Under the pieces are notes generated by a model. That model worked only from the letters and a program-made list of their open reading frames with translations, was not told the DNA's origin and ran no database searches. The position numbers were made by a program, and so were the translations under genes. A DNA stretch of 64,000 nucleotides from Petunia secreta (Eukaryota > Streptophyta > Magnoliopsida > Solanales > Solanaceae). Location: positions 10,916,501 to 10,980,500 of the forward strand of contig JARKIP010000065.1 of assembly GCA_029990175.1 (NCBI GenBank). Direction: 5' to 3'. Numbering within the stretch: position 1 is the first letter of the stretch; every line of letters begins with the position of its first letter. This document shows positions 1 through 10,656 of this stretch, in pieces.

Positions 1-1725
1 AGTAGTAGTAGTGTTAAGGTCTGTAGTAGTAGTGTTAAGGTTGTTTGATAATGGGAGTGATATATTTGAATAAGTAATAGAGGGTATTGTGGTCGGTTGA
101 TAAGACGAGGGTGTAGGTGACGTAGTAGTAGGAAGGAGGTCACGTGTAGGAGGGGTGGCAGATAAAGTTGGAGAATCCATCATATCTATTTGTGGAGTAG
201 TATATAAGTTTTGCTTATTTGGAGAACTAAGAGAAATATCAAGTCTAGACTTTGATGAGCTGTTGGAGCTATTAAGAGAGGTGGGCAGTGAGGAGTTACT
301 TATGGGGAACTGATTGGATAATTTTTTTGGTGAACCTGGCGTGGTAATTTTTGGCAAAGGAGTGGCATGCAGAGGAGGTGAGTCAGCGTGCCTAAGGTGA
401 ATTATAGGGGAATCGGGTCTGGGGTGTTGGGTTAAGTGGTGGGCTGAATTTTGAGTAAGTATTGGGCTTGTGGAAGTTGTAGGTGGTGAAAGAATGGGCC
501 GGTCCTCTTGAGGCTCAATATGTTTACTAATTCTATTTTGGTCTTCATCATGTTCATTAAGAGTCCTTAATATTGAGTTAGAGAAAAACCGTTGAGGGGG
601 TGCTATGTCTTTCCCTTTTAATGGGTATTTAGTGTTAGTTTTAGTATTATTAGCTATAGAGGTTGAAAACTTACCTGATGTCCCGCGATTGATCGCTGCC
701 ATGTCCGTATGATTAGTCTTCAATGTGGGAGTCTTGTGTTTAGTGCGGTTTGCTCTTGGTGGAAACACCACGGTTTTCCATTCAGAATTAGCGGAGGATG
801 AAGTGTGGGTAATAGGTTGCATAATGGGTTGAGGGGGATCTATGGAGGGAGTAGTATGGGGTAAAGGAGTATCACTGGATATAGAGTGTGAATGTACTGT
901 AGGAGTAGTATGGGTGGCAGTTTGAAGGGTGAACGGACACAGGGAGGTAACATGACCCAATCGACCACACTTTATACATAACATATTGAGACCTTCGTAG
1001 AGAATCTGTTGACGATGATTGCCAATATAGACGTGAGTTTTTAAAGGTTGTTCTAATGGCACTTCGATACAAACCCGGGCATAACGACCTCTTAGAGTTT
1101 GAGAGGTGCATGTGTCAACTTTCAGTAGTTTACCAATTTTGGAGCCTACGCGCTGTAAGATATCAATGTCGTAAAATTCAGTTGGGAGCTCCGGTAGCCT
1201 TAACCAAATTGCAGAGTAGGTGAGTTGGGTCGTGGAGGCAGTAAACCTTGGTTCCCATCGTCTAACAAACAGGAAATGGTTTAGGATTAACCATGGACCT
1301 TCATGAAGAGCGCATTGCATATTTTCTGCACGAGTAAATTTAATGAGGAAGAAATCAGATCCAAGATCGATAAGTGGAACATCTTCTGTGGGTTTCCACA
1401 ATTCCAAAGTTTTTGCTTGAGTGTTTGATGTCCTATTCTCCTGCCAAAGACTTTAACAATGACAGAGAATTTCCATGGTGTGTAAAGCCTGGTCTTGTCC
1501 GAGGCTGATAGAGGAATGAAAGTGTCCTCATTATGGTCTGTGATTGTTTCATCATCGAGATCAAGATGAGGAGTAGGTGTAGTATGACTGGTAGAGGGGG
1601 AACTTGTGAATTGAGTATGAGCAATCAGTTTGTGGAGATAAGGAACAGGTGAATCTGCAGCAACATGTGATGATCATACTAGTGAGATCGGGTGGATCAG
1701 GTAGAGGTGGGGCTGAGTTGTCCAT
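1..1725 (-). pseudogene. LINE ORF1 (DUF4283 plus CCHC zinc knuckle), frameshifted, runs off the left edge
   Basis: The minus strand encodes a typical plant L1-type LINE ORF1 product, an RNA-binding protein that packages the LINE transcript. A likely start is the ATG at 1725-1723 (MDNSAPPLPDPPDL). From about 1500 to 1130 the translation matches the DUF4283 pattern (LYTPWKFSVIVKVFGRR, LWKPTED, then HEGPWLILNHFLFVRRW and SAIWLRLPELPTEFYD). A CX2CX4HX4C knuckle, CIKCGRLGHVTSLC, lies near 985-925. From there to base 1 the frame is open and Ser/Thr/Pro-rich, as in the usual ORF1 tail. The reading frame shifts near 1400 (between the FGRR and LWKPTED segments) and again near 1675, so it is not functional as it stands. 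The expected ORF2 (endonuclease and reverse transcriptase) would lie beyond the left edge. Confidence 0.82.
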
Positions 1726-3189
1726 ATTAGGATTGGTGCTTGGTGAGTTGAAAGTAGTGAGAAGGCAGAGTGTCTTGCTAACTGATGATTGCAATTTTTG
1801 GACAAGAGATAAGAGTATAATGAACTTGAGTTACTACTGCATACTGTTTTAACTTCACGAGTTCTTTTTTTAAAAGAAGTTTCTATCGTGCTATGTCTAA
1901 TGTCTAAGTTAAAGATTAATAACGGAAATTAAAACAATACTATATAGTACTAACAAATATGGATATATTATGTTTTATGGGAATCTATATATACTATTTT
2001 ATACAACAACAATATATTACTGGTATTCCACAAAATGGAGAATACATACAATTTTATATGAAATAAAATATGAAATAAATAATATGTATATTAGCAATAC
2101 GAAATAAGAACATATAAGGAAAAAGTGCCCTTGCATTAGGTATAACAATCCTCGTATTAAAAATTCTCCGCATAATAATCCCCTTAATCCATTTACAAAC
2201 AATTTCAAGTATTAAAATCCTTGTATAACTAACCCATCAAACAGAACGACATCTTCATCGTTACTAGGTTAGTCTTGTAACGTGACATAATATGAGGATT
2301 ATATAGTATTGAAATTATTTTTGCGGCGGATAAATTTTTATAAAAGAATTATTAGATTAAGAAAAAAGATATGTGGAGTATATAAACTATATGTTTGGTT
2401 TTATATTAGATAATGAATATACTTTAATTTTTAATTTTTGACATTGGCTTCTTAAAAGAAATTGAAAGAAGAATCTTTGGGGAAGACCATATTAGTTTTT
2501 TAATTTCAAAATTGTTATCCTTTGAGTATCATTTCTAAAATGATACAACCAAAATTGTGATATAACTAATCCAATAATTACTTGAACTAGAATAAGTATC
2601 AACAAAATATTTGAAAATAACTTCACATTTTACGTTAGGATTATTATCCTTATCCATCACACCACACGATATATACAATTTGTTATGCTATCACTTTCAG
2701 TTTATCCATCATGCCAAACGATTAATTTTTTTCTCTTTCCCATCGTACATATACTATTACTTAATAATCACAAAATATCATCAATCCTCATGTTTTACTG
2801 GACTGTTAATACTTCATTCCTAGTTTTGTCGTAATAACTAAAGTTCAATTAATTACAAACAAGCAAATGTTGCCTGATTCGTCAAAATTTATGAGTAATT
2901 TAACAAGATAAATAATAAAAAGATAAAATGAAGTTTAGAAGGTTCATCAAAACTTATAAAAATTAACAAACAAGCTAAGAGTAGCCGGTTTGGCAAACAT
3001 TGTAAAAATTAAATTTTGCCAATTTGGAAAAATTTGTGATGAAGTGTTGCCCCGACGAACCTCGAAGAAAGAGGCTATTTTTGCACAAATATCTTAAGTG
3101 AGGGACCACAAAAGTTGACAAAGGGTGAGAGTTTTTGTACATTACAATGAAAAACTTAATTGCAAGGAGAGTTCACGTCAAACCATATA
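1726..3189. other. AT-rich intergenic DNA, no gene seen
   Basis: This stretch is strongly AT-rich with stops in all frames and no recognisable domain. The part from about 2100 to 2250 resembles the ends of short Tourist-like MITEs in composition, but I found no matching inverted ends or target duplication. Nothing else can be supported. Confidence 0.6.
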
Positions 3190-3197
3190 TGGATGAC
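3190..3197. repeat. 8-bp target site duplication of the hAT element, left copy
   Basis: TGGATGAC immediately precedes the left inverted end of the hAT element and recurs immediately after its right end. Eight base pairs is the duplication length of the hAT superfamily. Confidence 0.93.
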
Positions 3198-3210
3198 TAG
3201 AGCTGGCAAA
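3198..3210 (+). repeat. hAT left terminal inverted repeat
   Basis: TAGAGCTGGCAAA pairs with the right end with one mismatch and abuts the duplicated TGGATGAC. TGGGTT-rich sequence follows directly. Confidence 0.88.
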
Positions 3211-3813
3211 TAAGTGGGTTGGGTTGGGTTTAGGTGGGTTTTAAATGAGTTGAGAAAATATTGGTTTGAACGCAACCCACCCATTTTCAAGATGGGTTGA
3301 AAATGGGTTGGGTGGAAGGTTATATGGGTAACCCATATTTTTCTTGACTAAAGGAAATCCTTCCCTTAAGCAATGAAAATAGTCACCAAATAATGCCCTA
3401 AACAAAAATTTTAACCTTGCGACTTCATGGTTAACATTTGCTAATTAAGTACATATCTTATTTCAAACGATGTACCAAGAATTATTTTCTAGATTTCTCT
3501 CCAAAAGAAACAATAAATAAAGTACACCATGAATAAAAATTTCACGATTCAATCATATAACTATACATGTCAACGGAATTAGCTAAATCTTTTATAATGT
3601 TTACACTATGAAAGCAGGAAACGTTGTCTTTCTTAAAATCTTATACTAAACTATGAAAGTGGAAGTAAAACAATAGGTCGTCAATGAGTATCGTTGCTTG
3701 TCTCTTTCTTTTATTCTTTCTGTTCTGCTGCAAAAATAACGAACTAAATTAAGTCTTCTGTCTGCTGCAAAAACAGCACAACTAACCGCTGAAAATGAAT
3801 GACAGATACTTAC

Positions 3814-3894
3814 CATTGGATGAGCAAGTAGTTTGCCAAAGTTGTATATGTTGTCGCCCACAAATATTGACAAGGACAAATCACTGACCAATTC
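3814..3894 (-). pseudogene. Captured exon of 26S proteasome subunit RPN9 (PSMD13-like)
   Basis: Read on the minus strand, an 81-bp open exon begins after an AG acceptor (ATTTAG) and ends at a GTAAGT donor. Its 27 residues run ELVSDLSLSIFVGDNIYNFG followed by KLLAHPM. This resembles the C-terminal part of RPN9, a PCI-domain lid subunit of the 26S proteasome, around its DLSL...LGDNIYNFGELLAHP stretch. Only this one exon with flanking intron-like sequence is present, so it is a captured fragment and not a gene. It lies inside the hAT element, downstream of the LRR fragment and in the same orientation. The identification rests on one short motif and would need a protein search to confirm. Confidence 0.68.
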
Positions 3895-4263
3895 CTAAAT
3901 AATATAGGAGTAACAATTAACATAAATAGCAAGACATAAATATACGAAAATCACAAAATTTGAGGCAAACATTAGTGATATACTAAAGCATTTTAGAAAA
4001 GTAATTGACATGATTCATTATGGCTATATAAAGCTTCCACGGCCTAAAAGGAAAATGCACCATCTCCTAGTGAAAACCAAAGTGTTTAGCAAGTAACAAA
4101 ATGCGATGATTAGGAACTCCATTTTTTCATAGAGAAAAAGCATAGAACTTATAAGTAACGAAAAAGCTTCATTATATAAGAAATGGGAGGATAGTTCACC
4201 AATCCCTTCAAGAGCATAATTTTCAAAAGTTAGTGAACAAGTAACAGGGATACACAAGGAGCT

Positions 4264-5361
4264 GTTGACAAGACCAGTTCAGAGGAAACCCCTGGTTGTG
4301 TTTTATGTTGCACAACTTTCGGCAACAACTGCTGATCCACCATGTTTCGTGTATGTTGTCTTCGACAAAAGATCAGAATCCCAACTAACAGGAACACCAC
4401 AACAATCAAAATTTCCCCAATAACACCTGCCAATAACGCTATCTCTTTTACTGTGTTATGTTTCTTTGCCAAATTTTCTTGTTTGCAATAGCTCTCTGAA
4501 TGCTGATATTGAGTAACAACAGCCAAGCAATTTTCGCTAACATTAACTATTTGCTTATCCGAAATGGTGTTCAAGCAAGAAGGAAATTTACCAACCAATC
4601 TATTATTAGAAATATCAACAAAACCAAGTTAACAAAACCAAGTTCACCCCCACAGTTGAGATGGTCAGGAAGTGAACCACTAAGAACATTAGATTCTAAA
4701 TTCAAGTAACTGATCCTTGGCAAAGAGAATATATCAGCAGCTGGCATTCCACTAAGTGAATTATTTGACAGATCAAGGTGTTGAAGTTGTTTTAATGAGC
4801 CAAATTCTACAGGGATTTCACCCGAAAAAGGGTTACTACTAAGAAGAATTGTGGTAAGTCCTTTTGGCAAGGGTGCAATTTAGAATCCAAAACATTTTCC
4901 CTTAAATCCAACAAAAGAAAATTAGACAAGGCAGTTAAATCTGGTAATTTACCAGAAATCACATTGTGTGATAGGACAATGTCAGTGAGGGTAGTGACTC
5001 TAGTCATTGAAGAAGGAAACTGACCCTTCAACCTGTTGTTCTTTAAGCTTAATATGGTGAGATTAGACAATGAATCCAACCAATCAGGAACAATATCATT
5101 GAAAAAAATGCCATCAAATGTTAAAGTATGAAGCTTTATCAATCTTGACATTTGGGTAGGAATTGAACCAAACAAAAAATTTGAACTCATATCCAAGAAT
5201 TCAAGTGAAGCTAACTTATGAATTTTATCAGGGAGAGGTCCCCAAATACCAAGAGAAACTAAAGTAAGAACCTTCAAGCAGATAATATCTAACTTTAAAA
5301 AGTCTACTGCAAAAACTCTACTAAACTTACCACTTTGGTAGCCTAATTTAGGCCCTTCCAT
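4264..5361 (-). pseudogene. Captured LRR receptor-like kinase ectodomain and membrane segment
   Basis: The minus strand encodes a leucine-rich repeat ectodomain like that of the probably inactive plant LRR receptor kinases of the At3g03770 type. Repeats of LxxLxLxxNxLxGxxP form are clear: VLTLVSLGIWGPLPDKI, LEFLDMSSNFLFGSIP, LTILSLKNNRLKGQFPSS, LQHLDLSNNSLSG and ISYLNLESNVLSGSLP. A juxtamembrane Cys region (PSCLN, ENCLAV) and one transmembrane helix (about 20 residues, VVVFLLVGILIFC) followed by RRQ come next. The copy stops in the cytoplasmic linker (SSELVLST), before any kinase domain, and starts within the ectodomain, so both ends are missing. Two frame breaks are visible: a one-base loss near 4875 and a 14-bp tandem duplication at 4617-4644. 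It lies within the hAT element upstream of the RPN9 exon. Confidence 0.85.
4617..4644. repeat. 14-bp tandem duplication disrupting the captured LRR fragment
   Basis: AACAAAACCAAGTT occurs twice in direct succession at 4617-4630 and 4631-4644. Fourteen is not a multiple of three, so the duplication shifts the LRR reading frame between the NCGGELGFV segment and the segment ending PSCLN. Confidence 0.9.
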
Positions 5362-5751
5362 TTCTCAATGTCTTCTTCCCACAGCTTATAATCTGATCAA
5401 TTTAAAAGAATAGTAATGCAGACAATCAGTAAGCAACAAAAAGAAGGTAATAAAAAAGGAGCTTACACATAACAGGGGACACTCACTTGTCAATGAATGA
5501 TAGGCAGAAACATGACTTCCAAATATCTTTACTGTGCAAATTTACAGTTTGTGGCACCCACAGGACAACAAGCAGAACAAGAATAATACCATCAAACCGA
5601 GGAGAGTTTGGCATGATACGGCCGAAGGTTTATAGCAATTTAATCTTCATCGGAGTCGGATTCATCGCAGGCTTAAAAGAATAAAGAAAGCCAAAATAAG
5701 TAAATTAGAAAATAAAGTAAAGCAACGGAATACATAAGTATCTTAGGAAGA
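5362..5751. other. Spacer between captured LRR fragment and transposase inside the hAT element
   Basis: No domain is recognisable here. On the minus strand an ATG at 5614-5612 opens a 43-codon frame starting MPNSPRFDG followed by a hydrophobic run (IILVLLVVLWV), which looks like a signal peptide. It could be a captured 5' exon of a secreted or membrane protein, perhaps the same LRR receptor, but I cannot confirm that. Confidence 0.35.
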
Positions 5752-7605
5752 TTAATTACCTTCTTGTCCATTTAACCAATCTCTAGTACATAGTTTCGCT
5801 TCAACATTGGTAGGTAGAATAGAGCTCCCAAATTTTCCAATAACACGACCTCCAATGCTAAAGAAAGATTCCGAGGCAACTGTGGTGATAGGTATACTCA
5901 AAACATCTCGTGCCATCAATGAAAGTTCGGGATACCTTAGCCTATTATCCTTCCAAAAGCCAAGTACGTCCAACTTTGGATTAGTTTTACGATTAAGAAT
6001 AGGTTCCTCCAAGTACAATTCCAATTGTATTTTACCAGTACTTGACTCCATTTGGCTCTCAAAAACATCAAATTCATCAAGTTCATCTCTCATCACATTG
6101 CTACTACTACCACCACAAGAATATTTATCCGATAAGACAATTGTGGTTGAAGGTACATAGTACTCTTTAAACAAAAGTTGTAGATTCTCTTCAATAACCT
6201 TTACCTTTGCTTCAAAAGTCTGGGGATTAATTTTTGAAAAGTAAAACTTCATGAACTTCAACTTATATCGAGGGTCAAGAATAACGGCTAGAGACAATAT
6301 GATACTATATGACCTCCAATATTTTCTAAACTTTCTTAGCATTAAAGTAGCCATCGTGCACATGACTGGATCTCCACCAACTTTCTCTTCTAATAACATC
6401 TTCTCAATCTTCCATACATTACGAAGATATAAATTGTCGATCGGATACTTGCTTCCAGAAAATAATATTGTGATGTCATAAAATGGCTTCAGAAACTCAG
6501 CTATCTTCTCAACCCTTTCCCATTCCTCTTCTATAAGACTATGCTTGAACTCCGGATCGACCAACTTATACTGAATATAAGCTTGTTTGTATTGAATAGC
6601 ACTTTCAAGCATTTGGTAGATTGAATTCCACCGGACAACCATATCTTGGCGTTGCTTCTTTGAACATGGAAGCCCCAAATTCTTAATGCATTCAACAAAT
6701 TTTAATATTCTACCTTCAGAATGCTTAATATGTTTAACACCCTCTGTGATCTTTGTAATAGCCACATCAGCTTTTCCTAAGCCCTCTTTAACAATTAAAT
6801 TCAAAATATGATTAACACAACTAATATGAAAGAACTTGCCATCACAGACTAACGAGCGCATCAAAGACAAATTCTCTTTCAGGGTATCTACCACACCATC
6901 GTTACAGGAAGCATTATCTAAAGTAAGTGTAAACACTTTCTTTTCAATCCCCCATTCTATAAGATACTCAATCAATAAAGGACCTAAAACAGCACCAGAA
7001 TGTGGAGGGGGCACATGACGGAAAATCAAGACTCTTTTTTGAAGATCCCAATTCAGATCAACATAATGTGCTGTCAAACACATCTAACCGTTAGATGCCA
7101 ATGAAGTCCACATGTCCGATGTCAAGCAAACTCTACCCGGAATCGCTGCAATCTCAATTTTCAGGAACTCTTTTTCTCTTTCATACATCTTCAACATATC
7201 TGACTTAGCGGTATTTCTTGATATGGTCTTTAAAGTTGGATTTAAAAACAAATGAATGTCCCTATTTCCTTGATGCTCTACAAAACTGAAAGGGTAATTA
7301 TGCTTGACTATGGCTTTGGAAATATTCTCGCGATATATAGCTTGATCAACTGGTTCAGATTGATGCTCTTTCATGTTATTAGAAATATGTTTGTCCATAA
7401 TATGATGCTTCATAGTTGATGTTCGAACCTTAGAGTCCGCTAGAAAAGTTTTTCTACAAAACATACATTGCGCTCTTAACGTTCCATCAGAGCTGCGAAG
7501 CAATTTAATAAAAGTTTTCCATACAATAGAAGTTTCCCTTTTAGCTCGCTTGCACGTAGTAGAAGAACCGATGTCATAAGAATCAACAACAGCCTCTGTT
7601 GACAT
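5752..7605 (-). pseudogene. hAT transposase (BED finger, RNase H-like core, C-terminal dimerisation domain), one in-frame stop
   Basis: This is a hAT-superfamily (Ac/RICESLEEPER-type) transposase, a nuclear enzyme that binds the element ends and catalyses cut-and-paste movement. From the ATG at 7605 the product starts MSTEAVVDSYDIG. A BED-type zinc finger follows at about residues 25-75 (CMFC, then HHIMDKH). The central region has the usual TSDMWTS motif, ahead of LTAHYVD, and then the long linker. The C-terminal dimerisation domain is clear: LDVLGFWKDNRLRYPELS, MARDVLSIPITTVASESFFS, GGRV and RDWLNGQE. A single TAG at about 7084-7086, directly after SLASNG and in the same frame, splits the protein into 173 and 443 codons. 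No other break is seen in about 617 codons, so inactivation looks recent. It lies upstream of the captured host fragments. Confidence 0.93.
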
Positions 7606-8184
7606 CTCTACCTACACGATTAACCATATAACAATGTTATTTATATTTTAATAAAACTCAACTCCAGAAAAGAAAATAAGCAACATAGAACATGGAGTTA
7701 CCAAACCACAATAGAGAAAACAATATATTCAATGAAAAAAAATCAATCTGCTAGTTAATTTCATAATTCTCCTATTACTTTTAACCCAAAGTGTACAAGC
7801 AGATTCAGAGAGAAAAATCAAAATCCACCATTAAACCCTAATCGAAAAAAGAACAAGAAAAAGAAGAAATAGTACCTCCATTTATCTTCTATGGCTTCTT
7901 CAGAAATAGTGCAATGTTGTTCTTCCAAGACTTACTGGTAGAAGGTAATGGGGTTTACAAGTTGTAAGAGAGATAGTGTGTTTGACGGTTAAAAGAGAGA
8001 GAGAAAGAAAGAAACTTAGTTTTTCAACCTGTATGTCCAAAACCCATTTTCAGCCCATTAAACACCCATTTTTAATATGGGTTACGTGGGCTTTAACCCA
8101 TATTTTACCCAGTAAAAATAAATGAGAACCCAACCCATGTAACATTGGGTGGGTTGGGCTGGCCAAAAAAAAAAAATAATAGAT
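7606..8184. other. hAT 5' non-coding and subterminal region
   Basis: There is no coding frame between the transposase start and the right inverted end. From about 8035 to 8165 several AACCCA and TGGGTT motifs occur in both orientations, mirroring the cluster at 3210-3350. These are likely transposase-binding subterminal repeats. The transposase promoter must lie here but I see no distinct core element. Confidence 0.6.
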
Positions 8185-8205
8185 TTTGCCAGCACTATGG
8201 ATGAC
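8185..8205 (-). repeat. hAT right terminal inverted repeat and target duplication
   Basis: The right end (8185-8197) is the complement of TAGTGCTGGCAAA, matching the left end with one mismatch. TGGATGAC at 8198-8205 is identical to the left flank. Confidence 0.9.
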
Positions 8206-8324
8206 ATCCAATTGTTTTCTTTAACATATTTATGCTTAAATGAGTATGTATTCTTACCTCATTAAATCACTTAATATGATAGGTATGTATTGGTTGGTGT
8301 AAAAAATTTGGTATGGATTCGTAC

Positions 8325-8448
8325 CGTTGCGTATGAGGTCAGTACATGCTCCTGGATTCGTAGCTTCCGCAATCCTCAGACTTGTTCCACGTAGGACAAC
8401 GGGCCTTCACTTCTGTTGACTAAGGGCTGTGCAATTTATGCCCACACA
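8325..8448 (-). repeat. Element C 3' LTR remnant
   Basis: The sequence around the TTGTTCCACGTAGG block and the tail GCAATTTATGCCCACACA match the end of the LTR at 16259-16706. The purine-rich complement of 8449-8464 (polypurine tract) adjoins it. The remainder of the LTR is missing to the left. Confidence 0.7.
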
Positions 8449-8646
8449 GCCAGTCCCCCCATTTTCTGAGTGTTGATGTTAGAGCTCAGGAAATGAAGCA
8501 ATGTGCCATGGGAAACCATCTATATCTCTGTATCGACTGCATCATTTTGAATCATGGCCATAAGTTCTCACTTGAGTATGCACACACTCAATGTCTGGTT
8601 GGTCGTCCTTATTTCGTGTCTTCCCAAGGTCATTACTGGGCTTTAC

Positions 8647-9466
8647 TGATGCAATACAAACCAGGCTCACCTGTTCGATTCATCAAGCAAGTCCACCGAG
8701 GAGTCACATGGCGCCCACGATCAAAGTGTGGCCGGAATGGAAGATGCCGAAGACTGCCTCGACGAGCAACAACTTTGGAAATCCACCGAGCAGACAACAA
8801 GTGACCGGTGCTGACACTGACTTCGGGGAGCTGTGAGATCGAGCATAACTAACGATCAAGTTTGAGCCCGAAGCTGAAAGCAACCGGATCGAGGAAGAGC
8901 GACGCCGAACAGAGAATCGATCAAAGGGCTACAAGTGTGCCCGAGGCAAGAGCGTTCGATTCCAAACGTGACCGAGGCAAACAAGCGTTCGAAGACAAGG
9001 TGTTCGAACCAAGCTGCCGAACACTCCAGCCCTGCGTGGCTTAATCTCATTGGTCACCTGTGACCATTTACTATTTTGCCCTTTTAATGTTGTCTATATA
9101 AACTCCTAGCATAGCTCATTAGAGACAGTTTTTTAGTTGATATTGAATTGAGAGAATAGAGATAGAATTGGCCGAGCCATTCTTGTTTGAAGCCCGAGGC
9201 TTCGTTTATGCCTTCTTAGGCTTGGAACCGAAATGGATTTCATCACTAGTATGAATCCTTGTTAGGTTCAAGTTTCCTTTCTCCCTTGGATAATCAATCA
9301 TGATTTGATTCGGATTATCCATTCTTTCTTCTATTTCTGTTCTCCCCCTTCCCTGATTTCTTGTTATCTTTGTTTCTTACTGCTTCCGCATCTTTACTTC
9401 ATCGTTTCCGCGTCTTGTTTGTTGTCTTCGATTGCAAGGTGTAAACTCATGGGTTTGCTTGCATCA
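8647..9466 (+). repeat. Element A 5' LTR (820 bp)
   Basis: It starts TGATGCAA and ends TTGCATCA, a perfect 8-bp terminal inverted repeat. It is nearly identical to 13173-13992. A TATA box lies at 9095-9102. Confidence 0.93.
9095..9102 (+). promoter_or_regulatory. TATA box of the element A 5' LTR
   Basis: TATATAAA lies about 450 bp into the LTR, the expected place for the core promoter that drives the full-length transcript. The same motif is kept in the 3' LTR at 13621-13628. Confidence 0.7.
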
Positions 9467-9469
9467 GTT

Positions 9470-9481
9470 TGGTATCAGAGC
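9470..9481 (+). other. Primer-binding site of element A (tRNA-iMet)
   Basis: TGGTATCAGAGC is complementary to the 3' end of plant initiator tRNA-Met and starts three bases after the 5' LTR. The following AAGG and the next bases resemble the leaders of element B and the CRM-like element. Confidence 0.88.
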
Positions 9482-10656
9482 AAGGCTTGGATTTCGTTCC
9501 TACGAATCCACGTTTCTTGTTCAATCTATCTTTACTTTCTGTTGGTGTTCTTATTTTAACAAAAAAAAAAGTATAAAGAAGAAAATTCAAAAATTTGTGT
9601 TGACTGTTGATTGTTGGATTAAACAATCACATATTTGGAGTCACCACTGTCTAAGGAATCGATTGAGTACCCGACGTACAACATTCGTAACTAGGGTTTT
9701 TCCGTCAATTTTGGACTCTGTTCTTGACTGTGGTGTTGTTGAAAATCGGACCCCAGTTGTGTTTTGGTGTTTATCGTTGAAAACTGGTGGTTGTTGAGGT
9801 ATTTGGGTCGATTTTGTGCTTAAAATTGAAGTTCCACTGCTTGTAGACACTGTCCGTACGCCGGAAGCTTGTTGACATTGTTGACAGTGTACGGGCGACG
9901 TGAGCTGTGTTCTTCGCTCCGCTTGGAACTGGAGTGATCTCCGACGTTGTAAAACCGGAGACGACCCAAATCTTGAGCTTAATCTGTTGTTAGTGGACTG
10001 TGAACGAATCTTGATATTGTCCGTACACCGGAGTAAAGATTCACTGTTCCATTGAAGAAGAAAGGGGTAAACTGTCAAATCTAAAACCCCAGGTGAAAAG
10101 TTGTCGGCTAGAAAAGGGAAAGCGGATAAGGTTAAACCCTATCTGAACCGAGGAGGAAACACTTGTACCGAGGTCACGTGTTCGGAAAATTCCGAAGCGG
10201 AACCGAGGAGGAGGTAGATTCTCTTAGGATTTCACTTTTCTTGTGTCCGAATATTCTCGATAGTGGATCTCTGGAGTAACTCTTTCTACTCGAGGTCGTA
10301 CTATCGAATTTGAGCTTATAGGAACTTGTGCGTGGGGTGACCGAAGTCCAACTTCGTAGAAATTTCTTTGACTCCCCGTGCGCAGTTAAAATAGCTACCG
10401 TTTCATCGAGTCATATAACTCCTTCCGAACCTAAGCTTGGAAAGTACTAGTTGTGACTTATCACTTCGGTTTCCTAACAGGAAGGCAAGGCCAACTTAAG
10501 TGGAAAAAGGCTGTGGTGAGAACAATAGAGTGAGGTCACAAAAGCCAACGGCCTTGAGTGTAAACACGAGTGGAAAGAAAATTGAGCGAACATTACTCGA
10601 GTGATACACGTGAGGGAGTGAATTTGTGAGGTCCTTTACTCTTATTTGTTTCAGCT
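9482..10656 (+). other. Element A untranslated leader
   Basis: This is about 1.2 kb of leader between primer site and ORF, with only short frames. It should contain the packaging signal. I see no domain in it. Confidence 0.6.

Larger units (their letters stand above)
3198..8197 (-). mobile_element. hAT DNA transposon, 5,000 bp, with captured host gene fragments
   Basis: The element is bounded by short imperfect inverted repeats, TAGAGCTGGCAAA on the left and the complement of TAGTGCTGGCAAA on the right, and by a perfect 8-bp target duplication, TGGATGAC. It holds a hAT transposase on the minus strand (5752-7605) and, downstream in the same orientation, pieces of two host genes: an LRR receptor-like kinase ectodomain (about 4264-5361) and an RPN9 exon (3814-3894). 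Both subterminal regions (about 3210-3350 and 8035-8165) are rich in clustered AACCCA/TGGGTT motifs, as expected for transposase-binding subterminal repeats of hAT elements. The intact duplication and ends suggest insertion as one unit. The broken transposase suggests it now depends on a transposase supplied in trans. Confidence 0.92.

Noticed and set aside
872..1111. Minus-strand 79-codon frame starting MHLSNSKRSL
   Set aside because: It is out of frame with the clear LINE ORF1 translation containing the CCHC knuckle over the same bases.
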